Shown here: piece by piece, positions 52,868 through 62,002 of the stretch
How the letters are laid out: each line of letters starts with the position of its first letter
How positions within the stretch are numbered: position 1 is the stretch's first letter
From: Alteraurantiacibacter buctensis
GTDB lineage: Bacteria; Pseudomonadota; Alphaproteobacteria; Sphingomonadales; Sphingomonadaceae
Length of the DNA: 64,000 bases
Direction of reading: 5' to 3'
Assembly: GCF_009827655.1 (NCBI RefSeq)
Contig: NZ_WTYV01000008.1
Coordinates: forward strand, 79,062 to 143,061
Notes under the pieces: model-generated
Told to the model about the DNA's origin: nothing
What the model saw: the letters and a program-made list of their open reading frames with translations, nothing else
Database searches by the model: none
Made by a program: the position numbers and the translations under genes

Positions 52868-52895
52868 TTGCCGAATCAACGACTTATTTCGGCAA
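52868..52895. promoter_or_regulatory. Dyad TTGCCGAA-N12-TTCGGCAA in the marR-amidase gap
   Basis: An 8-bp perfect inverted repeat with 12-nt spacer lies in the 393-nt gap between the divergent MarR-type and amidase genes, and TGCCGAA recurs near 52933. The gap is otherwise AT-rich around 52700-52900 with no gene I can support. It is the best candidate operator of the adjacent regulator. Confidence 0.45.
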
Positions 52896-53053
52896 ACATT
52901 TTGTCAAAATCGACGGTTCAACAACTGCTGCCGAAATGGATGCATTTCCCGATCAATCGCCGCAGGGGTGCCCGCGGCCCGAACATGTCTGCCATGTTAC
53001 CGCCGCGCCCGCCGGCTCTTGCCAGCAGCCCCTTGCAGCGACAGGATACGGCG

Positions 53054-54574
53054 ATGAAACGCATTCCCGCCTCTGCCGCCCTTGCCCTGCTACTGGCCGT
53101 GCCCGCCGTGGCGCAGGAGGGCCAGGCAAACGCGGCGCCGATGATGGAGGTCGGCCCGTCACAGCGGCCCGGCCTGACAGATCCCTCGACCGGAATGCAC
53201 GAGGATGACATTGCCGCGATCAATGCGCAGATCAACGCGATCATTGCCTACAACCGCCTTGCGCTGAGCGATTCCCACGTTGCCGCACGCATCCTTTCCG
53301 ACCGGACCGTGCTGATCAAGGACAACATCGAGACCCGCGAGTTCCCGACCACGGCAGGCAGCCTGGCGCTGGCGGATAACGAAACGGGCCGCGATGCGCC
53401 GTTGGTCGCCCGCCTTCGGGCCAACGGGGCGCGGATCGTGGGCAAGACCAACCTCAGTGAATGGGCCAATATCCGTGGCAGCCGCAGTTCCAGCGGGTGG
53501 AGCGCGGTGGGCGGTCAGGCGCGCAACCCGCATGCGACCGACCGCAGCCCCTGCGGATCGTCCAGCGGCAGCGGCGCGGCGGTGGCGGCGGGCCTGGCGT
53601 GGGCGGCGATCGGCACCGAGACCGATGGCAGCATCACCTGCCCCGCCAGCCTCAACGGCATTGTCGGCTTCAAGCCATCCGTGGGGCTGGTCAGCCGCAC
53701 CCACGTGGTGCCCATCAGTTCCAGCCAGGATACCGCCGGGCCGATGGCGCGCAGCGTGCGCGATGCGGCCATGCTGCTGACCGCCATGGCCGGGCCAGAC
53801 CCGCTCGATCCCGCCACGGCCGAAGGTGCGGCCCATGTGACCGACTTTACCGCCGGGCTGGCCAGCGCCTCATTGCAGGGCGTGCGGGTGGGCGTGCTGC
53901 GGCGGCAGGCGGGCGGGGACCCGCGCGTGATCGCCCTGTTCGACCAGGCGCTGGCCGACATGCGCGCCGCCGGGGCTGAGCTGGTGGAGATCGACTACAC
54001 CCCCGATCCCGCCATGGGTGAGGCTGAATATGCCGTGCTGCTCTACGAACTGCGCGAGGGGTTGGATGCCTACCTTCAAGGCTCTCCCGCCGATATCCCC
54101 GTGCGCTCGCTGGAACAGGTCATCGCTTTCAACAGCGCCAATGCCGCTGCGGAGCTGCGTTGGTTCGGGCAGGACATCTTCGAGGCATCCCTGGCAGCCA
54201 CCGATATGGCGGCCTACCGCGAGGCGCGCGCCACATCGCTGCGGCTGGCGGGAGCGGAGGGGATCGACCGGCTGCTGGCCGATTACGGCGTGTCGCTGCT
54301 GGTCGCACCAACCGAAGGGCCGGCCTGGCCGATCGACCTGATCGCGGGTGACCGCTTTGTCAGCCCCTCGGTGGGCGCGGGCAGCCTGGCGGCGATTGCC
54401 GGCTATCCGCACCTGTCGGTGCCGATGGGCGCGGTGGAAAGGCTGCCGGTGGGCCTGTCCCTGATTGGCGCCAGGTGGCAGGATCACGCCGTGTTGCAGG
54501 CCGGCGCCGCGTACGAGCGTGCCCGCAGTGCCCAGGTGCCACAGCCGCGCCTGGCCCCCTGGGCTGTTGACTAA
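53054..54574 (+). CDS. Exported amidase-signature hydrolase
   Basis: A 506-aa precursor with a signal peptide ([18 protein letters not shown]). The amidase-signature triad is visible: Lys89 (VLIKDNIET), cis-Ser169 ([14 protein letters not shown]) and nucleophile Ser193 ([13 protein letters not shown]), with the Ser-Ser spacing of 24. Most amidase-signature enzymes are cytoplasmic; an exported one points to an extracellular or periplasmic amide or peptide. The start at 53054 has AGGA upstream. It lies between two TonB-dependent receptors, 117 nt before the second, so it probably processes what they import. Confidence 0.9.
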   Translation: MKRIPASAALALLLAVPAVAQEGQANAAPMMEVGPSQRPGLTDPSTGMHEDDIAAINAQINAIIAYNRLALSDSHVAARILSDRTVLIKDNIETREFPTTAGSLALADNETGRDAPLVARLRANGARIVGKTNLSEWANIRGSRSSSGWSAVGGQARNPHATDRSPCGSSSGSGAAVAAGLAWAAIGTETDGSITCPASLNGIVGFKPSVGLVSRTHVVPISSSQDTAGPMARSVRDAAMLLTAMAGPDPLDPATAEGAAHVTDFTAGLASASLQGVRVGVLRRQAGGDPRVIALFDQALADMRAAGAELVEIDYTPDPAMGEAEYAVLLYELREGLDAYLQGSPADIPVRSLEQVIAFNSANAAAELRWFGQDIFEASLAATDMAAYREARATSLRLAGAEGIDRLLADYGVSLLVAPTEGPAWPIDLIAGDRFVSPSVGAGSLAAIAGYPHLSVPMGAVERLPVGLSLIGARWQDHAVLQAGAAYERARSAQVPQPRLAPWAVD

Positions 54575-54691
54575 GACAATTGGATACACTTGCCCGGTTG
54601 TCCTGACCGGCCCCGCCGTCTAGCGCGGGACGCGCGCCGATCTAAGCGCCGATAATGGGTGGGCTTGATTTTCTTGCGGATTAACCGGCAC

Positions 54692-56815
54692 ATGGCCCTG
54701 CGCGGAGCAGGACGACAGGCTCTGGCTGCGGCCTGGCTGGCGGCGCTTGCGCCCTGCCCACTGCTGGCGCAGGAGGCGGCCCCGCTGGACCCGGCGGAAA
54801 TGGTCACCCATGCGGAAGACCCGCGCATCTTCGTGCCGCAGGATTTCGCCGCCTTCGCCCCGCGCACCGCGCTCGACATGGTGCGGCAGATCCCGGGCTT
54901 TTCCATCGACGGGGGCTTCGGTGGCGGCGGCAATAACAACAACAACACCGCAAACACCGCCCGCGGCCTGGGCCAGGCCAGCGGCAACGTGCTGCTGAAC
55001 GGTGTGCGCATCGTCACCAAGGCGGGCTCCATCAGTGACGAGCTGGCCCGCATCCCCGCCGACAGCGTGGTGCGGATTGAGCTGGTGGAAGGATCCACCC
55101 TCAATATTCCAGGCCTGTCCGGCCGCGTGGCCAACGTGATTGCCGAGAGCGTGAATGGCCTGCAGGGCCAGTTCGAATGGCGCCCGCAGTTCGGCGCCCG
55201 CTATGCCGATGATCGCTGGGCGGAAGGCATCGTCTCGCTCACCGGCACCTCGGGCGCGCTGGACTGGACCGTGGCATTGGAAGGCCGCCCGGTGCGCAAC
55301 GGCAACGCCGGGCCCAACGTGGTCACCTTCGGCGATGGCAGCTTCGATACGCGCTTCAACGAATTCGGCAGCCACGGCGATGACAAGCGCGCCTCGACCG
55401 CGGTGTCCTATACCACCCATGGCGGCACGCTGCTCAACTTCAACGCCTCGTACCTGCTGCGCCGTTTCAAGTCGTTCGAGTACGAATTCGTCACCGGCCC
55501 GGCCGGCACCCCGCCGCTGACCGACGATTTCGACCAGCGCAACCGCGGGCACGACCGCGAGGTGGGCGGCGATATCGACTTTGCCCTGGCTGGCGGACGC
55601 CTGAAGCTGATCGTGCTCGACAGTTCGGCGCGGCTGGACGTGACCAGCCAGACGGTGATTGACCCCGCCGACGGCACGGCCCCCTTCGGCAGCCGCTTCA
55701 ACCTGGCGAGCACCAAGGGCGAGCGGATCGGGCGCAGCGAATATTCGTGGGCCATGCTGGGCGGTGATTGGCAGTGGTCGGTTGAAGGGGCCTTCAACCG
55801 GCTGGACCAGGTGGGCGAACTGGCCCGGCTGAGCGGCGGCAGCTTCGTGCCCCTGCCGTTCCCCGCCGGCACCGGCGGCGTACGAGAGGAGCGGTATGAA
55901 TCGCTCGTCTCCTATGGCCGCCCGCTGGCTCCCGGCTGGACCATGCAGCTGATCCTGGGCGGCGAATATTCGAATATCCGCCAGACCGGCACCGATCCGC
56001 GCGCGCGCACTTTCGTGCGGCCCAAGGGCTCGCTCACCATCGGCTGGGTGCCGGGGCCGCGCTGGAACATCTCGTTCAAGATCGAACAGCGGGTGGGGCA
56101 GTTGAACTTTGCCGACTTCCTGGCGGCGGTGAACCTCAACGACAACAACCAGAACGCCACCAACAACGACCTGCGCCCGGACCAGAGCCTGGGCGGCGAG
56201 GTGCGCGTGGCGCATGATTTCGGTGCCTGGGGCAGCCTGACCGTGCGCGGCTTCTACCGCCGGTTCCAGGACTACATCACGATCATTCCCACCGCCAACG
56301 GGGGCGAGGCGCGGGGCAACGTGCCGTGGTCGCGGATCATGGGGCTGGACATCACCGGCACGCTGCAACTCGCGCCGCTGGGTGTGCCCGGGGCCAAGAT
56401 CGACTTCCAGCTCGACCGGCGCAGCTCGCGCTTTCCCGATCCGGTGGAGCCGGGATTCCTGCCGGTGCAGTTCGCCCAGCCGCGCGGGGCGGAGATCGAT
56501 TTCCGCTATGACATTCCCGGCAGCGACTGGGCGCTGGGGGCGGAATACAAGTACCAGACGGCGCACCCCTATTACCGCGTGGCGGAATACGGGCACGAGC
56601 GGTTCTTCCGCCACAACCCCGGCTTCTTCATCGAGCACAAGGACGTGTTCGGCCTGACCGCGCAGTTCCGCCTCAGCAACCTGCTCGACCGCCCGCTGGG
56701 ACTGGACCGCTACGTGTTCACCGGCCCGCGCGGATCGAGCCCGCTGCTGTTCAGCGAACACCGCCGCCGCTACGTGGGGCCGGTGGCAAACGTGACGATC
56801 AAGGGCAGCTTCTAG
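54692..56815 (+). CDS. TonB-dependent outer-membrane receptor, copy 2
   Basis: A 707-aa precursor with a signal peptide (ALAAAWLAALAPCPLLAQ). The plug contains APRTALDMVRQIPGFSIDGG, then a Gly-Asn run (GGGGNNNNN, about residues 75-83) absent from copy 1, and LNIPGLSGRVANVIAE. The barrel ends in VTIKGSF. The plug and C-terminal blocks match the receptor at 50036, indicating duplication with the amidase gene between them. The ATG at 54692 is preferred to a GTG 33 nt upstream because it gives a clean signal peptide. Substrate unknown, probably shared with copy 1. Confidence 0.9.
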   Translation: MALRGAGRQALAAAWLAALAPCPLLAQEAAPLDPAEMVTHAEDPRIFVPQDFAAFAPRTALDMVRQIPGFSIDGGFGGGGNNNNNTANTARGLGQASGNVLLNGVRIVTKAGSISDELARIPADSVVRIELVEGSTLNIPGLSGRVANVIAESVNGLQGQFEWRPQFGARYADDRWAEGIVSLTGTSGALDWTVALEGRPVRNGNAGPNVVTFGDGSFDTRFNEFGSHGDDKRASTAVSYTTHGGTLLNFNASYLLRRFKSFEYEFVTGPAGTPPLTDDFDQRNRGHDREVGGDIDFALAGGRLKLIVLDSSARLDVTSQTVIDPADGTAPFGSRFNLASTKGERIGRSEYSWAMLGGDWQWSVEGAFNRLDQVGELARLSGGSFVPLPFPAGTGGVREERYESLVSYGRPLAPGWTMQLILGGEYSNIRQTGTDPRARTFVRPKGSLTIGWVPGPRWNISFKIEQRVGQLNFADFLAAVNLNDNNQNATNNDLRPDQSLGGEVRVAHDFGAWGSLTVRGFYRRFQDYITIIPTANGGEARGNVPWSRIMGLDITGTLQLAPLGVPGAKIDFQLDRRSSRFPDPVEPGFLPVQFAQPRGAEIDFRYDIPGSDWALGAEYKYQTAHPYYRVAEYGHERFFRHNPGFFIEHKDVFGLTAQFRLSNLLDRPLGLDRYVFTGPRGSSPLLFSEHRRRYVGPVANVTIKGSF

Positions 56816-56862
56816 GCGCACCCACGCCCCGGCCTCTCCCGCATGCGGGGAAGGTGCAGACG

Positions 56863-56904
56863 CGAAAAGGGCGGCCCCGCCGTGTGGCAGGGCCGCCCTT
56901 TTCG
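56863..56904. terminator. Bidirectional terminator between receptor 2 and tig
   Basis: CGAAAAGGGCGGCC pairs over 14 bp with GGCCGCCCTTTTCG around a GC-rich loop. The A and T runs at the two feet serve both convergent transcripts. Confidence 0.85.
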
Positions 56905-56933
56905 TGTGCCGGGCCCCGAGTGGGGCGCGGGCC

Positions 56934-58499
56934 TTACTTCTTGGCGGCAGCCTTCTTGGCCGGAGCCTTCTTGGCAGCGGCCGGCTTGTCCTCGGCAGCC
57001 TTTTCGGCGGCGGGGGCCTTCTCGGCTGCCGGCTTCTTGGCGGCGGCCTTCTTGGCGGGCTTGGCTTCTGCTTCTACCTCGGCAGCGGGAGCCTCGTCAG
57101 CCTTGGCCTTCTTGGCCGGGGCCTTCTTCGCCGCAGCCTTCTTGGCCGGCTTGGCGTCAGCAGCCGGGGTTTCCTCGGCCTCAATCGCGGCTTCCAGCTC
57201 CTCGCGGGTCACTTCCCGTTCGGTCACTTCGGCCTTGTCGAACAGGAAGTCGACCACCTTGTCCTCGTACAGCGGGGCGCGGATCTGGGCCTGGGCCATG
57301 GCATCCTGGCGCACATAGTCGACGAAGCGCTGGCGGTCTTCCGGGCGATACTGCTGGGCGGCCTGGGTGATCAGCATGGACATCTCCTGCTGGGTCACTT
57401 CCACGCCGTTGGCCTGGCCGATCTCGCTGAGCAGCAGGCCCAGGCGCACGCGGCGCTCGGCGATGCGGCGATAGTCGTCCTTCTCGGCCTCGATCTCGGC
57501 GCGGGCGGCTTCGGGATCAGCCTCGCGGGCGGCTTCGGCCTGGAGCTGCTGCCAGATCTGCTCGAACTCGGCTTCCACCATGGTCGGCGGCACGTCGAAA
57601 TCGTGGTCGGCGGCCAGCTTGTCGAGCAGCTGGCGCTTCATCTGCGTGCGGGTGAGGCCGGCAGTTTCCTGCTCCAGCTGGATCTTCAGCACGTCGCGCA
57701 GCTTCTCCAGGCTTTCCAGGCCCAGGCTCTTGGCGAAGTCGTCGTCGATCTTGGTTTCGCCTTCCACCTTCACCGCCTGCACGGTGATGGCGAACTGGGC
57801 GTCCTTGCCGGCCAGGTGGGCGGCGGGATAGTCGGCCGGGAAGGTGACGGTGATGGTCTTTTCCTCACCCGCCTTCACGCCGGTGAGCTGGTCCTCGAAG
57901 CCGGGAATGAACTGGCCGGAGCCGATTACCAGCGGGGCGCCTTCGGCCTTGCCGCCTTCGAATTCCACGCCATCGATGGAGCCGACGAAGTCGATGATCA
58001 GCTGGTCGCCAGCGGCAGCCTTCTTGCTCTTGGGCGCGTCCTTGTAGCTCTTCTGCCCTTCGGCGATGCGGGCCAGCGCCTCGTCCATCGCGGCGTCGGA
58101 CACCGGCACGGTCAGCTTTTCCAGCGCCAGGCCGTCGATCGACGGAGCCTTGATCTCGGGCAGCACTTCCACTTCCACGGTCAGCTCGGCATCCTTGCCC
58201 TGGGCATAGCCGTCAGCCATGTCCACGCGCGGCTGCAGGGCAGGGCGCAGGGCCTTCTCGCGGATCAGGCCTTCGACCGATTCGCGCAGGGCCACGTTCA
58301 ACGCATCGGCGTGCAGTGCCTCGCCGTGCATCTTGCGGATCAGGTTGGCCGGCACCTTGCCCGGGCGGAAGCCCGGCATGCGGATCTGCGGAGCGATCTT
58401 CTTCACTTCCGAATCGATCCGCGCCTCGATGTCCTTGGCCGGAATGGTCAGCGTGTAGGCGCGCTTCAGGCCTTCGTTGCTGGTCTCGACAATCTGCAT
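56934..58499 (-). CDS. tig: Trigger factor with Lys/Ala-rich C-terminal tail
   Basis: A 521-aa ribosome-bound chaperone. The N-terminal ribosome-binding domain has the GFRPGKVP signature (residues 43-50). A PPIase FKBP domain follows (GDQLIIDFVGSIDGVEFEGG, IGSGQFIPGFE), then the helical C-domain to about residue 445. The last 75 residues are a low-complexity tail of AKKA/PAKKA repeats with acidic interruptions, which standard trigger factors (about 430 aa) lack; it resembles histone H1-like tails. It lies downstream of tRNA-Leu on the same strand. Confidence 0.95.
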   Translation of the reverse strand: MQIVETSNEGLKRAYTLTIPAKDIEARIDSEVKKIAPQIRMPGFRPGKVPANLIRKMHGEALHADALNVALRESVEGLIREKALRPALQPRVDMADGYAQGKDAELTVEVEVLPEIKAPSIDGLALEKLTVPVSDAAMDEALARIAEGQKSYKDAPKSKKAAAGDQLIIDFVGSIDGVEFEGGKAEGAPLVIGSGQFIPGFEDQLTGVKAGEEKTITVTFPADYPAAHLAGKDAQFAITVQAVKVEGETKIDDDFAKSLGLESLEKLRDVLKIQLEQETAGLTRTQMKRQLLDKLAADHDFDVPPTMVEAEFEQIWQQLQAEAAREADPEAARAEIEAEKDDYRRIAERRVRLGLLLSEIGQANGVEVTQQEMSMLITQAAQQYRPEDRQRFVDYVRQDAMAQAQIRAPLYEDKVVDFLFDKAEVTEREVTREELEAAIEAEETPAADAKPAKKAAAKKAPAKKAKADEAPAAEVEAEAKPAKKAAAKKPAAEKAPAAEKAAEDKPAAAKKAPAKKAAAKK

Positions 58500-58558
58500 G
58501 CTACTGCCTTCTTTTCAAACGGTTCTATGCGGCAAGCCCGGGAGCAGGCGGCGGTCAC

Positions 58559-58643
58559 TGGTGCGGGCGAAGGGACTCGAACCCCCACATCTTGCGATGG
58601 CAGGACCTAAACCTGCTGCGTCTACCAGTTCCGCCACGCCCGC
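58559..58643 (-). tRNA. tRNA-Leu (anticodon TAG)
   Basis: An 85-nt minus-strand gene with acceptor GCGGGCG pairing CGCCCGC, a long variable arm as in class II tRNAs, and encoded CCA. The anticodon loop TTTAGGT in a GCAGG/CCTGC stem gives TAG (codon CUA). The T arm has GTTCGAGTC. Confidence 0.95.
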
Positions 58644-58810
58644 AAGCTGTGACTTCTTCTCCCAGGCCTGCGCCTGACAAACAGGGAGCCGCCCTTAGAG
58701 TGGCAGGGCCGAAAGGGCAAGCGGGGAAGGGGGCGACAAGCGGCATTTGGGCGGCCCCCGGCGATTGCCCGATTGATTCAGCGGGCAAGCTGCGGCTAAG
58801 CGCTTGGCCC

Positions 58811-59107
58811 ATGAGCGAAGACAACACCCCCGCACCTGCTGCCGACACCCCGCCCGATCACCTGTCGGTCGATCCCTCCAGCCCCTTCTTCGACGAGGAG
58901 AAGCTGCGTCGGGGCATCGGCATCCGCTTCAAGGACCGGGTGCGCACCGATATCGAGGAATACTCGATCTCCGAGGGATGGGTGCGGGTGCAGGCCGGCA
59001 AGGCGATGGACCGCCGCGGCCGCCCGCTGACGATCAAGCTGACCGGCCCGGTGGAAGCCTGGTTTGAGGACCTGGGCGAAGACGCGCCGGTGGCGAAGAA
59101 GGCCTGA
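58811..59107 (+). CDS. DUF3297 family protein
   Basis: A 98-aa protein with the DUF3297 pattern: FFDEEKLRRGIGIRFKDRVR, IEEYSISEGWVRVQAGKAMD and PLTIKLTGPVEAWFED. No signal peptide or TM segment. The family is conserved across alphaproteobacteria with no known function. It starts at ATG 58811. Confidence 0.87.
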   Translation: MSEDNTPAPAADTPPDHLSVDPSSPFFDEEKLRRGIGIRFKDRVRTDIEEYSISEGWVRVQAGKAMDRRGRPLTIKLTGPVEAWFEDLGEDAPVAKKA

Positions 59108-59213
59108 GCAGGCCCGCTGGCAAGCCGGGCAACGGACCGGGTTTGTTAACCATCTTTGGCTAGTGGCCGGGACACTTCCCGCAAAGGGGTTCCAGGTGCC
59201 GCAAGCCATAGCC

Positions 59214-60677
59214 ATGCTGAAACGCCAGCCGGCCCCGCGCGAAGGGCTGGCGCTGGGCCTGGTCCTGGCCCTGCTTGCGGCCCTGCCCGTGCTGGTGGCG
59301 GTGCATCCGCAGCAGGCCGACTATGCCGCCCACCTGGCGCGCTATCACGTGATGCTGCACGGGGCGGACAGTGCTTTCCTGGCCCGCTATTACGACTTCC
59401 GATGGGCCCTGACCGGCAACCTGGGCGTGGACCTGCTGATGGTCCCCCTTGGCACCCTGCTGGGGGTGGAGCGGGCGTCCTGGCTGATCGCCCTGCTGCT
59501 GCCACCCTTCACCGGCCTTGCCATCATCAGCGTGGAATGGACCCTGCGCCGCAAGGTGGGCCCCGGGGCCCTGCTGGCCCTGACGCTGGTCTGGTCGCCC
59601 GCCAAGCTGATGGGCTTTGCCAACTTCTGCCTGGCGCTGGCGCCGGCCTTGTTTGCCTTTGCCCTGTGGGTGCGGCTGGAGGGGAAGGGCTGGCGTGCGC
59701 CGCTGTTCATCCTGATCGGCGCGGTGGTGTGGCTGTGCCACAGCGCGGGCTGGGGCGTGCTGGGGGTCATGGTCTTCGGTTATGAATGGCACCGCAGCAA
59801 GGGCTGGCGAGCCGGCTTGCGCACCTGGCCACTGTGGCTGCCATTCGCGATCACCGCGGCCACTCTGCAGGGGGCAAGCGGCAACGGCTATGGCGACAGC
59901 GTGCTGGCCTACAAGCTGTCGATCTGGCTGAAGGCGCTAGCCGATCATCATCAGGGGCTGGACATGCTTTCGGTGATTGCGATTGTCGCGGTGATCGCGA
60001 TCGCCTGGCGCGCAGGCAAGCTGGACGGGCGGCTGGGCTGGGCGGCGCTGTTCGTGGCGCTGCTGTCGCTGGTGCTGCCGCGCCATTTTGGCGGGGGTGA
60101 TCTGGCCGACCTGCGGCTGGTGCCGGTGGGCCTGCTGCTGGGCTGCCTGGCGATCGACCTCAAGGCCCCGCGCTGGGTGCTCTACCTGGCACCCGTGCTG
60201 TTCTTGGCGCGGCTGGCTGTCACCAGCGTGGCCTGGCACGAGGAATCGGCGCAATTGCAGTCCGCCCTCGCGGGGCTGGAGCAGATCCCCGAAGGGGCCC
60301 GAGTGGCCGGGGCCGTGGCGCTCGATCCCGGCCAGTGGGGCAGCCACGCGCTCGCCCATGCCCCCAGCTATGCCACCGTCTACCGCGATGCGCTGGTCAA
60401 CAGCCATTTCGCTATTGCCGGGGTGCACATGCTGCGTTTGCGGGTGGCGGCGGAGGGCTTCACCGGCCCATCGCAGACGATCATGGCCAAGCGGGGCGAG
60501 ACGATCGACCTTGCCGCCTTCGCCCCGGCGCGGCGGGCGGATTACCTGTGGTACTTCGGCACCAACCCGGTTTCGGCCCTGCCGCCGGGGGCACAGGTGC
60601 TGCACCGGACGCCCGCCAGCCTGCTGCTGAAGCTGGGCCCGCCGCAGCCGCGGCCCGCTCAGAGCACAGGGTCGTAA
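59214..60677 (+). CDS. Multi-TM protein of unknown function
   Basis: A 487-aa membrane protein with about 10-12 predicted helices, followed by a roughly 110-residue non-membrane C-terminal part (ALAGLEQIPEGARVAGAVAL onward). The helix count and the loop DYAAHLARYHVMLHG after TM1 resemble GT-C-type glycosyltransferases or PMT-related proteins, which have acidic residues after TM1 (here QQADYAAH); this is tentative. The frame overlaps the 3' end of the convergent nhaA by 19 nt. The ATG at 59214 is the best start; others lie upstream. Confidence 0.65.
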   Translation: MLKRQPAPREGLALGLVLALLAALPVLVAVHPQQADYAAHLARYHVMLHGADSAFLARYYDFRWALTGNLGVDLLMVPLGTLLGVERASWLIALLLPPFTGLAIISVEWTLRRKVGPGALLALTLVWSPAKLMGFANFCLALAPALFAFALWVRLEGKGWRAPLFILIGAVVWLCHSAGWGVLGVMVFGYEWHRSKGWRAGLRTWPLWLPFAITAATLQGASGNGYGDSVLAYKLSIWLKALADHHQGLDMLSVIAIVAVIAIAWRAGKLDGRLGWAALFVALLSLVLPRHFGGGDLADLRLVPVGLLLGCLAIDLKAPRWVLYLAPVLFLARLAVTSVAWHEESAQLQSALAGLEQIPEGARVAGAVALDPGQWGSHALAHAPSYATVYRDALVNSHFAIAGVHMLRLRVAAEGFTGPSQTIMAKRGETIDLAAFAPARRADYLWYFGTNPVSALPPGAQVLHRTPASLLLKLGPPQPRPAQSTGS

Positions 60678-61873
60678 GGGTCGTCCGCCTCGGTCCGCTC
60701 GCGCGTGACCAGCCGCAGCACGGTATAGCCCAGCACGGCCGAAACGAGCGACCCGACCAGGATGCCGATCTTCGCCTCGTCGATCAGTTCGCGGTTGCCG
60801 GGGAAGGCCAGCTCGCCGATGAACAGGCTCATCGTGAAGCCGATGCCGGTAAGGATCGATACGCCCCAGATCTCGGCCCACGAACAGCCCGGTGGGCGCG
60901 GGGCGATGCCCAGCTTGTCGGCCGCGAACAGGCAGCCGAAGATGCCCACCTGCTTGCCCAGCACCAGGCCCGCACCCACGGCCAGCGGCAGCGGGTCCAG
61001 CACGGCCCCCAACCCCAGCCCGGCAAGCGCAACGCCGGCATTGGCAAAGCCGAACAGCGGCACCACCAGGTAGGCGTTCCAGCCCACCAGGGCATGTTCG
61101 AAATCCTCCAGCAGCTTGGATCCATCGCGGCGGGTAACCGGCACGGTCAGCGCGGCCACCACCCCGGCGATAGTGGCATGGACACCGGAGTGGAGCACGC
61201 AATACCACAGCATTACCGCCCCCAGCACATAGGGCCAGCCGCGGCTGACCCCGGCGCGGTTGCAGGCAAGCAGCCCTGCCGCGACGCCGACAGCCGCCAG
61301 CAGCCACTCGGTATAGATCACCGGGGTATAGGCCACCGCGATGACCAGCACCGCTCCGATATCGTCCACGATCGCCACGGTCAGCAGGAACAGGCGGAGC
61401 ACCGACGGCACGCGGGTGCCCAGCAGGCCAACCACGCCCATCGCAAAGGCGATATCGGTGGCCGCCGGGATGGCCCAGCCTTCACCCAGGGGTGCCGCAG
61501 TGCCGGCAATCGCCAGATAGACGGCGGCGGGCACCGCCATGCCGGCTGCCGCCGCCAGCACGGGCAGCTTGCGCTGTGCCGGATCCGCCAGGTTGCCGCT
61601 GACCAGCTCGCGCTTCACCTCGAGTCCCACCACGAAGAAGAACACCACCATCAGCGCGTCGTTGATCCACAGGTGGGCGGTGTTGAGCTTGAACGTATCG
61701 GCGCTGAACCATTCGCTGTGGAAAACGTGGTGATACGTTTCTGCCCAAGGGGAATTGGCGGCCAGCATTGCCGATACAGCGACGACAATCAGCAATACGC
61801 CCGCAAAGGCATCGCTGACGAAGAGCGAGCGGAACTGGCGGCTCAGCGCGCGGAAAACAGGAACGGCAGGCAT
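60659..61873 (-). CDS. nhaA: Na+/H+ antiporter NhaA
   Basis: A 404-aa antiporter of normal length with 12 helices. The ion-binding pair lies in the family motif TVAIVDDIGAVLVIAV, and the inverted-repeat motifs GWAIPAATDIAFAMGVVGL and ILTGIGFTMSLFIGELAF are intact; the region FFFVVGLEVKREL is also typical. It expels Na+ at alkaline pH. I favour ATG 61873 with GGA upstream; an ATG six codons earlier is possible. Its 3' end overlaps the convergent multi-TM gene. Confidence 0.94.
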   Translation of the reverse strand: MPAVPVFRALSRQFRSLFVSDAFAGVLLIVVAVSAMLAANSPWAETYHHVFHSEWFSADTFKLNTAHLWINDALMVVFFFVVGLEVKRELVSGNLADPAQRKLPVLAAAAGMAVPAAVYLAIAGTAAPLGEGWAIPAATDIAFAMGVVGLLGTRVPSVLRLFLLTVAIVDDIGAVLVIAVAYTPVIYTEWLLAAVGVAAGLLACNRAGVSRGWPYVLGAVMLWYCVLHSGVHATIAGVVAALTVPVTRRDGSKLLEDFEHALVGWNAYLVVPLFGFANAGVALAGLGLGAVLDPLPLAVGAGLVLGKQVGIFGCLFAADKLGIAPRPPGCSWAEIWGVSILTGIGFTMSLFIGELAFPGNRELIDEAKIGILVGSLVSAVLGYTVLRLVTRERTEADDPYDPVL

Positions 61874-62002
61874 GGATCGATCCAAACGCATATCCCGCTG
61901 CAATGCAATCAAAACCGGCCAGTTGCCTTTTGCAAAATGCCAAGTAAATCCTCGGTACTAATACGCGGGGGACGCACGGGGCACATGGACGGGGGAACAG
62001 TC

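Noticed and set aside
54620..56821. 733-codon open frame antisense to TonB receptor 2
   Set aside because: Same reason: composition of a shadow frame and no recognisable domain, and the opposite frame is a full receptor with plug and barrel motifs.
56904..58610. Long plus-strand frame over trigger factor
   Set aside because: The Gly/Leu/Arg-rich sequence reflects the complement of Lys/Ala-rich coding DNA, and the region also covers a tRNA gene.
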